Part shown: in pieces, positions 45,004 to 53,205 of the stretch
Layout of the letters: every line of letters starts with the position of its first letter
How positions within the stretch are numbered: position 1 is the first letter of the stretch
NCBI RefSeq assembly: GCF_031458095.1
Contig: NZ_JAVDXU010000003.1
Span: 779,452 to 843,451, forward strand
Direction: 5' to 3'
Source: Pelomonas saccharophila_A
GTDB lineage: Bacteria > Pseudomonadota > Gammaproteobacteria > Burkholderiales > Burkholderiaceae_C
DNA: 64,000 nucleotides
Notes under the pieces: generated by a model
Databases searched by the model: none
What the model saw: only the letters and a program-made list of their open reading frames with translations
Told to the model about the DNA's origin: nothing
Position numbers and translations under genes: made by a program

Positions 45004-46160
45004 ACCAACAGGCCTCGCACGGCGGCGATGACCCGCTCCACGTCCGCGTCGCTCATGGCCGTGTACAGCGGCAGGCTGACGGTGCGCTCGTAGGCCTTCT
45101 GCGAATGCGGGAACTGCTGGGGCGTCAAGCCATAGCGGTCGCGCCAATAGGGATGCTGATGCAGGGGCACGTAATGCACGCTGCAGCCGATGCCGGCGGC
45201 GAACATGCCTTCGATGAAGGCGTCCCGCGTGATGCCGGCCGTGTCGGCCAGGCGGATGACGTAAAGGTGCCAGGAGTGCGTGTCGCCCTCGGGCGCATCC
45301 GGCGGCAGGATGAGGGGCAGGTCGGCAAAGGCCTCGTGATAGCGCATCGCGATCTGCTCGCGGCGCACCTGGAAGGCCGGCAGGCGCTTCAACTGGTGCA
45401 GGCCCAGAGCGGCAGCGATGTCGGTCAGGTTGTACTTGAAGCCGGGCGCGACGATCTCGTAGTACCAGCTCGGCACCTTGGCCGTGAAGCGGTCGAAGGC
45501 GTCGCGGCTCATGCCGTGCAGGCGCATCACGCGGGCGCGCTTGGCCAGCTCGGCATTGCGCGTCACCAGCATGCCGCCCTCGCCCGTCGTCATGGTCTTG
45601 TTGGCGTAGAAGCTGAAGACAGCGGCGTCGCTGCCCAGGGTACCGATCAGCTCCTTTTCCAGCGTCGTCGGCAGCGCATGAGCGGCGTCCTCGATGACGC
45701 GCAGGCCATGACGGCGCGCGATGTCCAGGATGGCCAGCATGTCCACGGCCAGGCCGGCGTAATGCACGGGCAGGATGGCGCGGGTCTTGGGCGTGATTGC
45801 GGCCTCAATGGCGGCGATGTCGATGTTCAGCGTCGCCGGGTCGATGTCGACCAGCTTAACGTCGGCGCCCAGATAGCGCACGACCTCGGCCGTGGCCGTG
45901 AAGGTGTGGGTCGTCGTGATGACCTCGTCGCCCGGGCCCAGTCCGATGGCCTCCAGGGCCAGGTGCAGACCGGCGGTCGCCGAGTTGACGGCGATGCATT
46001 CGATCTGCGGGTCACCGAGGAACTCGGCAAAGGCCTGCTCGAAACGCTTGGCCTTGGGACCGGTCGTGATCCAGCCGGACTTCAGCGTGTCGACGACTTC
46101 GGCAATCTCGTCGTCGCCGAGCTCGGGAAGGGCAAAGGGGAGGAAGGGCTGGGCGCTCAT
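45000..46160 (-). CDS. DegT/DnrJ/EryC1 family UDP-4-keto-sugar aminotransferase
   Basis: A 386-residue PLP enzyme. PLP Lys188 lies in SFYANKTMTTGEGGM, with Glu157-Asp158 in VIEDAAH. The opening FLPFALPELGDDEIAEVVDTLKSGWITTGPK is typical of the ArnB/PglE/PseC group. Together with the WbpM-like dehydratase (40559-42412) it could make UDP-4-amino-4,6-dideoxy-GlcNAc, the bacillosamine precursor; no dedicated PglD was recognised, though the LbH acyltransferase at 49141-49710 is a candidate. Starts 19 bases after the methyltransferase stop. Confidence 0.9.
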   Translation of the reverse strand: MSAQPFLPFALPELGDDEIAEVVDTLKSGWITTGPKAKRFEQAFAEFLGDPQIECIAVNSATAGLHLALEAIGLGPGDEVITTTHTFTATAEVVRYLGADVKLVDIDPATLNIDIAAIEAAITPKTRAILPVHYAGLAVDMLAILDIARRHGLRVIEDAAHALPTTLEKELIGTLGSDAAVFSFYANKTMTTGEGGMLVTRNAELAKRARVMRLHGMSRDAFDRFTAKVPSWYYEIVAPGFKYNLTDIAAALGLHQLKRLPAFQVRREQIAMRYHEAFADLPLILPPDAPEGDTHSWHLYVIRLADTAGITRDAFIEGMFAAGIGCSVHYVPLHQHPYWRDRYGLTPQQFPHSQKAYERTVSLPLYTAMSDADVERVIAAVRGLLV

Positions 46161-46179
46161 GGGGCGGGATTTTCGACGA

Positions 46180-46848
46180 TCAAGGTTTCTCGATCAGGAC
46201 CAGGCGATGCGTGCGCAGCCAGGGGACGAGGTTGAGCAGGCCATAGGCTGCGGGAAGGGCGCGCGCCAGCGGCGGCGCCAGAGTCACGCGGCGGGCGGTG
46301 AAGCGGCCCTGTGGAAACAGCTGGCGCACGCGCGCGAGCGGCACGCCGCGCACGTCGGGGTTGCGCGGGTTGTTGACGGTGAAGTCGTACCAGACGATGG
46401 CGCCGCCGGGCTTGAGCCAGCGCCACATGGCGTCAGCCACGCGCTGCTGAAGGGAGTCGTCGAGGATGGAGGAGAAGACGGTGGACTGCAGCACCAGGTC
46501 CTGGCTGGCCGGCGCCACCTCGGCCTGGGCCGCATCGCCCGCCAGCAGACGCACGCCCTCGGGCAGGGCTGCGCGGGCAGCGGCGAGGCGCTCGGGCAGC
46601 AGTTCGATGCCGGTCAGATGGGCGGGCGGCAGCCCCAGGCGCAGCAGGTCCAGCAGATTGCCGCCGGCACCGCAGCCCACCTCGGCGGCGTGCCAGTCGG
46701 CCGGCCGGCCGGGGCGAGTGGCAAGCAGCTTGAGGAGCTCGCGCTGGCGCTCCTGCCACATCTGCCAGACTTCGGGGCGCAGCAGGCTGTAGCGGTCACC
46801 CGTCTCGCGGCGCGCATAGCGCTGAGCGATCTGGTCGAGCTCGCTCAC
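46180..46848 (-). CDS. Class I SAM-dependent methyltransferase
   Basis: A 222-residue methyltransferase. Motif I is AAEVGCGAGGNLL, with GIELLPERL at the acidic strand end, LLAGDAAQA, and WRWLKPGGAIVWYDF. The FTVNNPRNPDVRG segment and C-terminal basic helices suggest a lipid or small-molecule acceptor, unassigned. It starts with GTG overlapping the upstream GT4 stop by 4 bases (GTGA). Chain length and motifs are complete. Confidence 0.83.
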   Translation of the reverse strand: MSELDQIAQRYARRETGDRYSLLRPEVWQMWQERQRELLKLLATRPGRPADWHAAEVGCGAGGNLLDLLRLGLPPAHLTGIELLPERLAAARAALPEGVRLLAGDAAQAEVAPASQDLVLQSTVFSSILDDSLQQRVADAMWRWLKPGGAIVWYDFTVNNPRNPDVRGVPLARVRQLFPQGRFTARRVTLAPPLARALPAAYGLLNLVPWLRTHRLVLIEKP

Positions 46849-48071
46849 GACAAGGCCTCGATGAAGCGGGCCGCCAGCACCGGATAGGCGTGATGGGCCA
46901 TGGCGAAGGCGCGGCCGCGCTCGCCCATGGCCGCGCGCTCGGCGGACGACAGCGCCGCCAGCTTCAGCAAACCCTGAGCCACGGCCTCGGCATCCTCGGG
47001 CGCCACGGTCAGCCCGGCACCGGCCTCGGCCACCGGATCATTGCCGGCCTCGACCGAATGCAGCACGGCGCGGCCGGCCATCAGATAGTCGATGAGCTTG
47101 TTGGGCGCGATGCCGAAGCGGTAGATGGGCGTGCGCTGCCAGCCGATATAGGCGATGTCGAAATGATTCAGCAGCGTCGGGATCTGGGCCTTGGGGATGG
47201 GGGCGAAGAAGCGCACGTTCTTCAACCCCTCGGCTTCCACGCGCTGGGCCAGCCGCGTCGCCTCGTGGCCGCTGCCCACCAGCACGAAGCTGATCGGTGG
47301 CCCGCGCAGCTTGGCGGCGGCATCGAGCAGCACGTCCAACGCATTGGGCAGGCCCATGGAGCCGGCATAGCCCACGATGACGCGGCCGGCGGCGCGCTCG
47401 GCATCGAGATGCGCCTTCAGCGTCTCGCCCAGAGGCGCACTCGCTCCCTGCCACTCCTCGGGCGCAAAGCCATTGGGCACGATGCGCAGCCGCTTCAGGT
47501 CCAGGCCCCGGGAAGCCATGTGCTCATGCACGCAAGGCAACATGGAAACGACGACATCGGCATCGCGGTAGGCGTCGGCCTCGGCCTTGCCACACATCAG
47601 CACGAAGGGATGATGCGGCGACATGCCGGACAGCTCGATCAGCGACAGCGGCCAGAGGTCGTGCACCTCGTAGACCAGTTTGGCCTTCGCGAGTTTGGCC
47701 AGCTTCTTCGCCACCCAGACATCCATCGGATAGGTGCTGGACGCGATGACGGCATCGGGCCGGAACTCGCGCGTCAGCCGCCAGGCATCGGCGCGCAGCT
47801 GGCGCAGGAAGGACAGGATGTTGCGCAAGCGGCCCACGCCATTGCCCTGGTAGCTGGGCACGGGCAGCCAGCGGTAGCGGATGCCGTCGATGATCTCCTC
47901 GCGCGGCAGCCCGGCCATTTCGGGCTGCACGGCCCGCACATGCGAATAGCTGGCCGCGACGATGGTGACCTCATGCCCGGCCCTGATCCATTCGCGGGCC
48001 AGGTAATAGGGCCGGAACTCCATGCCATGGGCGGGCGAGCCGGCGTAGTGGTTGACGAGGAGGATCCTCAT
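46845..48071 (-). CDS. Family 4 glycosyltransferase
   Basis: A 408-residue GT-B enzyme. The N-terminus MRILLVNHYAGSPAHGMEFRPYYLAREW resembles WbuB-type transferases, and the C-terminal domain has IVPNGF, VGYAGSMG, LVGSGHE and GIAPNKLIDYLMAGRA, with a PVAEAGAGL donor loop. It would add one sugar in the repeat-unit assembly. It overlaps the next GT4 gene and the methyltransferase at both ends by 4 bases. Confidence 0.87.
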   Translation of the reverse strand: MRILLVNHYAGSPAHGMEFRPYYLAREWIRAGHEVTIVAASYSHVRAVQPEMAGLPREEIIDGIRYRWLPVPSYQGNGVGRLRNILSFLRQLRADAWRLTREFRPDAVIASSTYPMDVWVAKKLAKLAKAKLVYEVHDLWPLSLIELSGMSPHHPFVLMCGKAEADAYRDADVVVSMLPCVHEHMASRGLDLKRLRIVPNGFAPEEWQGASAPLGETLKAHLDAERAAGRVIVGYAGSMGLPNALDVLLDAAAKLRGPPISFVLVGSGHEATRLAQRVEAEGLKNVRFFAPIPKAQIPTLLNHFDIAYIGWQRTPIYRFGIAPNKLIDYLMAGRAVLHSVEAGNDPVAEAGAGLTVAPEDAEAVAQGLLKLAALSSAERAAMGERGRAFAMAHHAYPVLAARFIEALS

Positions 48072-49144
48072 GCCGGGGTCAGCTCTTTCAGTCGGGTCAG
48101 GAAGCGCTGCACATGGGGCTCGAACAGCCCGTTGACCGCGACCCAGTCGCGATTGACGACGGCGAGCTGGGCCGTGTCCAGTGTGGCCATGCGAGCCGGC
48201 AGATCGTCCAGTGATCCGACGATGAGCCCGCGCGCCGAGTCACCGATCAGCTCGCGGTTGGCGGGCAACTCGGACAGCAGCGGCACGCAGCCATGGGCCA
48301 TGGCCTCCAGCACCGAGACGGAGACCGAATCGCTCTCCGGCAAGCTGAGGAACCAGGTCGAGCGGGCGTAGTGGCCGGCCTGGGCCTGGGCGTCGAGGCG
48401 GCCGACGAAGCTGACCTTGTCGGCCAGGCCGCGGGCGGCGACATCAGCCTCCAGCGCGGTGCGCAGCGAGCCGTCATTGGCAACAACGAGGCGCGCCTCG
48501 GGCTGGGCTGCGGCGATGCGCGCGAACGCCTCGATGACGAGCTGTGGGCGGTAGATGGGCTCGAGGCCGCGGTTGGCAAAGCACAGCCAGGGCTGCTTCT
48601 GCGCGTTCTGCCTGGGCAGCGCTTCCAATCCGAAGGGAAAGGTCATGATCTCCTTGGCGCCGAGCTCGCGCATGCGTTCGGCCATGTGCAGGGAGTCCGA
48701 CGTCGTCACGGCGCATTCGCGCAGCACCTTCTTGGTCATCCAGCGCCAGGCGCCGCCGCGGTTGGGCGTGACGAGGATGTCGCTGCCCCAGGCCGAGCCG
48801 GCGATCTGCGCCCGCAGTCGCCAGCCCATGCGGGCTGCCCAGGCCAGGCTGCCATGGGAGGTCAGGTAGTGGGCGTGCAGCCAGTCTGCATCGGTCTCGG
48901 CCAGCCAGGCGCCGACCTTGGGCAGTTGCTTGATCAGCGCGACATTGCCGCCGCCATGGTCGGGCGCCGTGTTCAGCGCCAGGCGCTGGGCGTCGGGCAG
49001 CAACTGGTGGAACTCGGGCAGAAAGCCGCGCGAGGAGATGGCATGCAACTGCACCCGGGGCTTCAGCGCCCGGGCCCACTTCAGCAGATGGGGGCTTTCG
49101 CCGTCGCCGATCAGGACGAGCTTGAGGCCGCCGCCAAGACTCAC
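48068..49144 (-). CDS. Family 4 glycosyltransferase
   Basis: A 358-residue GT-B transferase beginning LKLVLIGDGESPHLLKWA. It has AHYLTSHGSLAW in the acceptor domain, then FANRGLEPIYRPQLVIEAFARI, LVVANDG, VSFVGRL and SLPESDSVSVSVLEAMAHG, the donor-site E-x7-E. It starts with GTG that overlaps the acyltransferase stop by 4 bases; the first residues before LKL are Gly-rich and may not matter. Sugar specificity cannot be read from sequence. Confidence 0.86.
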   Translation of the reverse strand: MSLGGGLKLVLIGDGESPHLLKWARALKPRVQLHAISSRGFLPEFHQLLPDAQRLALNTAPDHGGGNVALIKQLPKVGAWLAETDADWLHAHYLTSHGSLAWAARMGWRLRAQIAGSAWGSDILVTPNRGGAWRWMTKKVLRECAVTTSDSLHMAERMRELGAKEIMTFPFGLEALPRQNAQKQPWLCFANRGLEPIYRPQLVIEAFARIAAAQPEARLVVANDGSLRTALEADVAARGLADKVSFVGRLDAQAQAGHYARSTWFLSLPESDSVSVSVLEAMAHGCVPLLSELPANRELIGDSARGLIVGSLDDLPARMATLDTAQLAVVNRDWVAVNGLFEPHVQRFLTRLKELTPA

Positions 49145-49710
49145 AGCCTCACCCCCGACCAGGCAGCATAGGCCTCGCGCAATTCCGGATGCCTGGCCAG
49201 CAAGGCCGCATCACGCTCGCGTGTGTCGCCCACCTGGCGGGCGGGCTGGCCGGCCATGATGGCGAAGTCGGGCGCCTCGCCGCGCAACTGCGAATAGGCG
49301 CACAGCATGGCGCCCTTGCCGAGCACCGCTCCGGGTTCGATGAGGCTGTGCGGGCCGACAAAGCTGTAGGCGCCCAGGCGGATGGCGGCCTTGCGATAAC
49401 CCGGCAGTTCGCCGCCCAACGTCGCGCTGCGGCGGCCGTTCACGCGCAGCGCGTTGTGGGTGCTGTGGGTCACGATGGAACAGAAATTGGCGATCTGCAC
49501 ACCTTCCTCGATGACGAGGCCGGCGCCGGCGTCGATGAAATTGAACTGGCCGATGAAGACATGGTCGCCCAGTTGCAGGCCGGCCTCGCCCTCGATGCAG
49601 GTGCTGGGTGCGATGCGCGAATGCGGCGCGCCGGCCTCGCCGAACAGCATGCGAAAGCCCAGCAGCCGCACCAGGCGGCGACGCAGGCGGTTGATGAAGA
49701 CACGCATCAT
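49141..49710 (-). CDS. Left-handed beta-helix O- or N-acyltransferase (hexapeptide repeat)
   Basis: A 189-residue protein with a short basic helix (INRLRRRLVRLLGF), then imperfect hexapeptide turns such as IGQFNFIDAGAGLVIEEG, FVGPHSLIEPGAVLGKGAML, and the conserved His in CSIVTHSTHN. It belongs to the WbbJ/LpxA-like acyltransferases that acetylate sugars. It might acylate the 4-amino sugar from the neighbouring dehydratase-aminotransferase pair, or O-acetylate the repeat unit. The first ATG (49710) overlaps the wzx stop; a second ATG directly follows. Confidence 0.83.
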   Translation of the reverse strand: MMRVFINRLRRRLVRLLGFRMLFGEAGAPHSRIAPSTCIEGEAGLQLGDHVFIGQFNFIDAGAGLVIEEGVQIANFCSIVTHSTHNALRVNGRRSATLGGELPGYRKAAIRLGAYSFVGPHSLIEPGAVLGKGAMLCAYSQLRGEAPDFAIMAGQPARQVGDTRERDAALLARHPELREAYAAWSGVRL

Positions 49711-50903
49711 TCCCAGGTCCACAGTGCCCAAAAGAAGTAGCCGAAGTAGAGCAGCATCGCCGCGGACACGCCCCAGCCCGCGCCGGCAAGGCCACCAAGC
49801 CAGAGCCCAGCGGCCAGTCCGGCGATGAAGAGGACCTGGCCGACCAGGGCCAGCTTGAGTCCCCAGCCCTGGGCGCCCCAGGCCATCAGCACGACGGACA
49901 GCGGCGAGGCGATGAAATGCAGGGCCACATAGGGCGCCAGCGACCGCGCCAGCTCGCCGGCGCCGCGCCACTCGGGGCCAAAGATGGTGGCGAACAGCCA
50001 GGGTCCGAAGGCCAGCAGGGCCAGCATCAGCGGCAGGGCCAGTGCCGCCAGCAGCAGCAGGTTCTGGCGCACCAGCGCGCGGCCCTCGGCGAGGCTGGCG
50101 GCCTGGGTCAGCCGCGGATAGAGGGCCTGCGACAGCGAGCCTCCGACCAGAGAGGCGGGCGCCTTCAGATAGCGCAGTGCCAGGGCCCAGGCGCCGGCCT
50201 CGGGCGAGCCCAGCCAGGCTGTCAGCAGGGCGATGGCCAGAGTGTCCTGCAAGGCGCCGGCAAAGGCATGGGGCGTGTTCAGCAGTGGGAAGTCGCGGTG
50301 CTTGGCGGCCATCTCGCGCAGGGGTTGCGGCTCCAGCAGGCCACGCCAGCCGCCGGCGGGTGTTGGGCGGGCTTGCAGCGCCGCAGCCGCGACGGTGGCC
50401 AGCGCGGCGCCGCCGATCAGGCCCCAGGGCCCCGCCTGCAGCAACCCGAAACCGACCTGGGCCAGGGCGCCACCGCCCCATTGCACGACGCGAGCCCAGG
50501 CCAGCGCGGCGAACTGGCCCGCCCGGGCCGCCCACTGGGCCAGGGCCTGGCTGGCCGAAGCCGCCAGCACGATCAGCGGCAGGGCCGCGGCGGCGGGCAG
50601 GTCGGCCCAGATCATCCAGGCCCCACCCACGACGACGGCCGTGGCGGTCATCGCCAGCAGCATGCGCAGGCACAGAGCCAGCAAGGCCGCGGCGCCGGTT
50701 TCGTCCTTCTCCAGGGCCAGCGCGAACTCGTAGCGCGCGCAGCCGACGACCGCTAGATTGCTGGCCACGGTCCAGACCAGCGAGAACTGCCCGTATTCGG
50801 CCGGCGTGTAGAGCCGGGCGATCCACGGGCCCAGCAAAAGCGGGATGGCCTGGGCCAGCGCGCTGCCGGCTAGCAAGGTGAGAGTGGCGCGCTTCAAGCT
50901 CAT
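49707..50903 (-). CDS. wzx: Wzx-type oligosaccharide flippase, first gene of the eleven-gene polysaccharide operon
   Basis: A 398-residue membrane protein with about 12 hydrophobic segments (TLLAGSALAQAIPLLLGPWIARLY at the start) and the YTPAEYGQFSLVWTVASNLAVVGCARYEFAL motif typical of the polysaccharide flippase family. It would flip the lipid-linked unit built by the following genes. The ATG at 50903 is preferred to the one at 50948 because the latter lies in the lysS start region and a TAGAAT box at 50914-50919 sits just ahead, implying a near-leaderless transcript. It overlaps the acyltransferase gene by 4 bases. Confidence 0.87.
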   Translation of the reverse strand: MSLKRATLTLLAGSALAQAIPLLLGPWIARLYTPAEYGQFSLVWTVASNLAVVGCARYEFALALEKDETGAAALLALCLRMLLAMTATAVVVGGAWMIWADLPAAAALPLIVLAASASQALAQWAARAGQFAALAWARVVQWGGGALAQVGFGLLQAGPWGLIGGAALATVAAAALQARPTPAGGWRGLLEPQPLREMAAKHRDFPLLNTPHAFAGALQDTLAIALLTAWLGSPEAGAWALALRYLKAPASLVGGSLSQALYPRLTQAASLAEGRALVRQNLLLLAALALPLMLALLAFGPWLFATIFGPEWRGAGELARSLAPYVALHFIASPLSVVLMAWGAQGWGLKLALVGQVLFIAGLAAGLWLGGLAGAGWGVSAAMLLYFGYFFWALWTWE

Positions 50904-50912
50904 GGGGCGCGA

Positions 50913-50924
50913 GATTCTAGAATC
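50913..50924. promoter_or_regulatory. Palindromic bidirectional -10 element between wzx operon and lysS
   Basis: GATTCTAGAATC is a perfect palindrome that reads TAGAAT on both strands (50918-50923 +, 50914-50919 -). On the + strand the transcript start would be about 20 bases before the lysS ATG at 50948; on the - strand it would be only about 4 bases before the wzx ATG at 50903. No strong -35 is visible on either side. Inference from one box. Confidence 0.45.
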
Positions 50925-50947
50925 CAAGGTTCGACTGAAGGCCCGCA

Positions 50948-52453
50948 ATGACCACGACCCCTCCGACTCCCGCTGCCGACGACAACCAACTGATCGCCGA
51001 GCGCCGCGCCAAATTGGCCGCGCTGCGGGCCGCCACGGCGGTGCCCTTCCCCAACGATTTCAAGCCCCAGCACCGTGCCCAGCCCCTGCAGGCCCAGTAC
51101 GGCGAGGTACCCAACGAGGAGCTGGAACCCCAGGCCATCAAGGTCAGCGTGGCCGGGCGCATGATGCTCAAGCGCATGATGGGCAAGGCCAGCTTCTGCA
51201 CGCTGCAGGACGCCACCGGCCGCATCCAGCTGCGCGTGACCATCGACAACGTCGGCCCCGAGGTCTATGACGCCTTCAAGCACTGGGACCTGGGCGACAT
51301 CCTGGGCGCCGAAGGTACGCTGATGCGCACCAAGACTGGCGAGTTGTCGGTCGCCGTGACGACGCTGCGCCTCTTGACCAAGAGCCTGCGTCCGCTGCCG
51401 GACAAGTTCCACGGCATGACCGACCAGGAGCAGAAGTACCGCCAGCGCTATGTCGACCTGATCACCGACGAGGACGCCCGCAAGCGCTTCACGGCGCGCT
51501 CCAAGGCCGTGTCGGCCATCCGCAGCTTCATGGTGGACCACGGCTTCCTGGAGGTCGAGACGCCCATGCTCCACCCCATCCCGGGTGGCGCGAACGCCAA
51601 GCCCTTCAAGACCCATCACAACGCGCTGGACCAGGAGATGTTCCTGCGCATCGCGCCCGAGCTTTACCTGAAGCGCCTGGTGGTGGGCGGCTTCGAGCGC
51701 GTGTTCGAGATCAACCGCAACTTCCGCAACGAAGGCATCTCGGTCCGGCACAACCCCGAGTTCACGATGATGGAGTTCTATGCGGCCTACTGGACGCATC
51801 ACGACCAGATGGACTTCACCGAGGCTGTGTTGCGCCATGCGGCCGTCGCCGCCACCGGCAGCGCCGCCCTGACCTATGCTGGCAAGCCGGTGGCTCTGGA
51901 CAAGCCCTTCGCCCGCGTGTCCGTGCGTGATTCGCTGATCCAGTTCGCCGGGCTGACCGGCGAAGAGGCCGACAACCCTGACGTGCTGCGCGCCAAGATC
52001 ATTGCCGCCGGTGAAGAAGCGCCGGCGCGCTGGAGCCTGGCCGAGTTGCAGTTCGGCCTGTTCGAGGCCGTCGTCGAAGAGAAGCTGTGGGAGCCCACCT
52101 TCATCATCGACTACCCCGTCGAGGTCTCGCCGCTGGCCCGCGCCTCAGACGCCAACCCCAAGATCACCGAGCGCTTCGAGCTCTTCATCACCGGCCGCGA
52201 GTACGCCAACGGCTTCTCGGAGCTGAACGACGCCGAAGACCAGGCCGCGCGCTTCCACGCCCAGGTCGCCAACAAGGACGCCGGCGACGAGGAGGCGATG
52301 TTCTTCGACGCCGACTTCATCCGCGCGCTCGAATACGGCATGCCCCCGACCGGCGGCTGCGGCATCGGCATCGACCGGCTGATGATGCTGATCACGGATT
52401 CGCCGTCGATCCGCGACGTCATCCTGTTCCCGGCCTTGCGCCGGGAAGCCTGA
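50948..52453 (+). CDS. lysS: Lysyl-tRNA synthetase, class II
   Basis: A 501-residue class IIb synthetase that charges tRNA-Lys. It has the N-terminal OB-fold anticodon-binding domain (SVAGRMMLKRMMGKASFCTLQD), motif 1 around RFTARSKAVSAIRSFMVDHGFLEVETPML, motif 2 FRNEGISVRHNPEFTMMEFY and motif 3 GGCGIGIDRLMML. Length and motifs are normal. It is transcribed divergently from the polysaccharide operon and is convergent with xylG, 2 bases from its stop; no terminator is visible there. Confidence 0.97.
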   Translation: MTTTPPTPAADDNQLIAERRAKLAALRAATAVPFPNDFKPQHRAQPLQAQYGEVPNEELEPQAIKVSVAGRMMLKRMMGKASFCTLQDATGRIQLRVTIDNVGPEVYDAFKHWDLGDILGAEGTLMRTKTGELSVAVTTLRLLTKSLRPLPDKFHGMTDQEQKYRQRYVDLITDEDARKRFTARSKAVSAIRSFMVDHGFLEVETPMLHPIPGGANAKPFKTHHNALDQEMFLRIAPELYLKRLVVGGFERVFEINRNFRNEGISVRHNPEFTMMEFYAAYWTHHDQMDFTEAVLRHAAVAATGSAALTYAGKPVALDKPFARVSVRDSLIQFAGLTGEEADNPDVLRAKIIAAGEEAPARWSLAELQFGLFEAVVEEKLWEPTFIIDYPVEVSPLARASDANPKITERFELFITGREYANGFSELNDAEDQAARFHAQVANKDAGDEEAMFFDADFIRALEYGMPPTGGCGIGIDRLMMLITDSPSIRDVILFPALRREA

Positions 52454-52455
52454 CG

Positions 52456-53205
52456 TCAGGCGGCGAGCGATGCGGGCGCCTTGCCCGCAATGATCATCGC
52501 CAGCACCTCGTCCTCGTTCACCGCGGCCGTCTGGGTCACGCCGACCAGGCGGCCGTTCTTCATGACGGCCAGGCGGTTGGACAGCGCGAAGACGTCTGGC
52601 ATGTCGTGAGTGACCAGCAGGATGCCCACGCCCTCGGCACTGAGGCGCCGGATCAGCTCGTGCACCATGGCCGTCTCGGCCGGGCCCAGGGCCGCACAGG
52701 GCTCGTCCATGATCAGCACGCGAGCCTTGAACTGCAGGGCGCGTGCAATGGCCACCACCTGACGCTGGCCACCCGACAGGGACATCACCGGATCGGCGAT
52801 GTTCTTGAAGTTGGGATTCAGCCGCGCGAACAGCGGCACGGCCGCGGCCCGCATGGCGGCGTCGTCGAGCAGCCCCAGGCGGGTGCGCATCTCGCGGCCG
52901 AGGAAGAGGTTGGCGACCGAGTCGAGGTTGTCGGCCAGGGCCAGCTTCTGGTGGATGGTCTCGATGCCGGCGGCTCGCGAGTCGGCCGGGCTCGCGAACC
53001 TCACCGCCCCGCCATTCAGCAGCAGCTCGCCGCCATCGAAGGGCAGCGCCCCGGCGATCATCTGCATCAGCGTGGATTTGCCGGCACCGTTGTGGCCCAG
53101 CACCGCCAGCACCTCGCCGGGCGCCAGGCTCAAGGAGACGCCATCCACCGCATGCACGCCGCCAAAGGATTTGCGCGCTCCGCGCACTTCAAGCAAAGCG
53201 CTCAT
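52456..53205 (-). CDS. xylG: Single-domain sugar ABC transporter ATPase (xylose-type)
   Basis: A 249-residue ABC ATPase with Walker A GHNGAGKST, Q-loop in IHQKLALA, signature LSGGQRQ, Walker B VLIMDEP and the switch His in LVTHDM. Canonical XylG of E. coli is about 510 residues with two fused ATPase domains; this one has a single domain, like FrcA-type ATPases. It overlaps the permease gene stop by 4 bases. It would work as a homodimer. Confidence 0.88.
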   Translation of the reverse strand: MSALLEVRGARKSFGGVHAVDGVSLSLAPGEVLAVLGHNGAGKSTLMQMIAGALPFDGGELLLNGGAVRFASPADSRAAGIETIHQKLALADNLDSVANLFLGREMRTRLGLLDDAAMRAAAVPLFARLNPNFKNIADPVMSLSGGQRQVVAIARALQFKARVLIMDEPCAALGPAETAMVHELIRRLSAEGVGILLVTHDMPDVFALSNRLAVMKNGRLVGVTQTAAVNEDEVLAMIIAGKAPASLAA

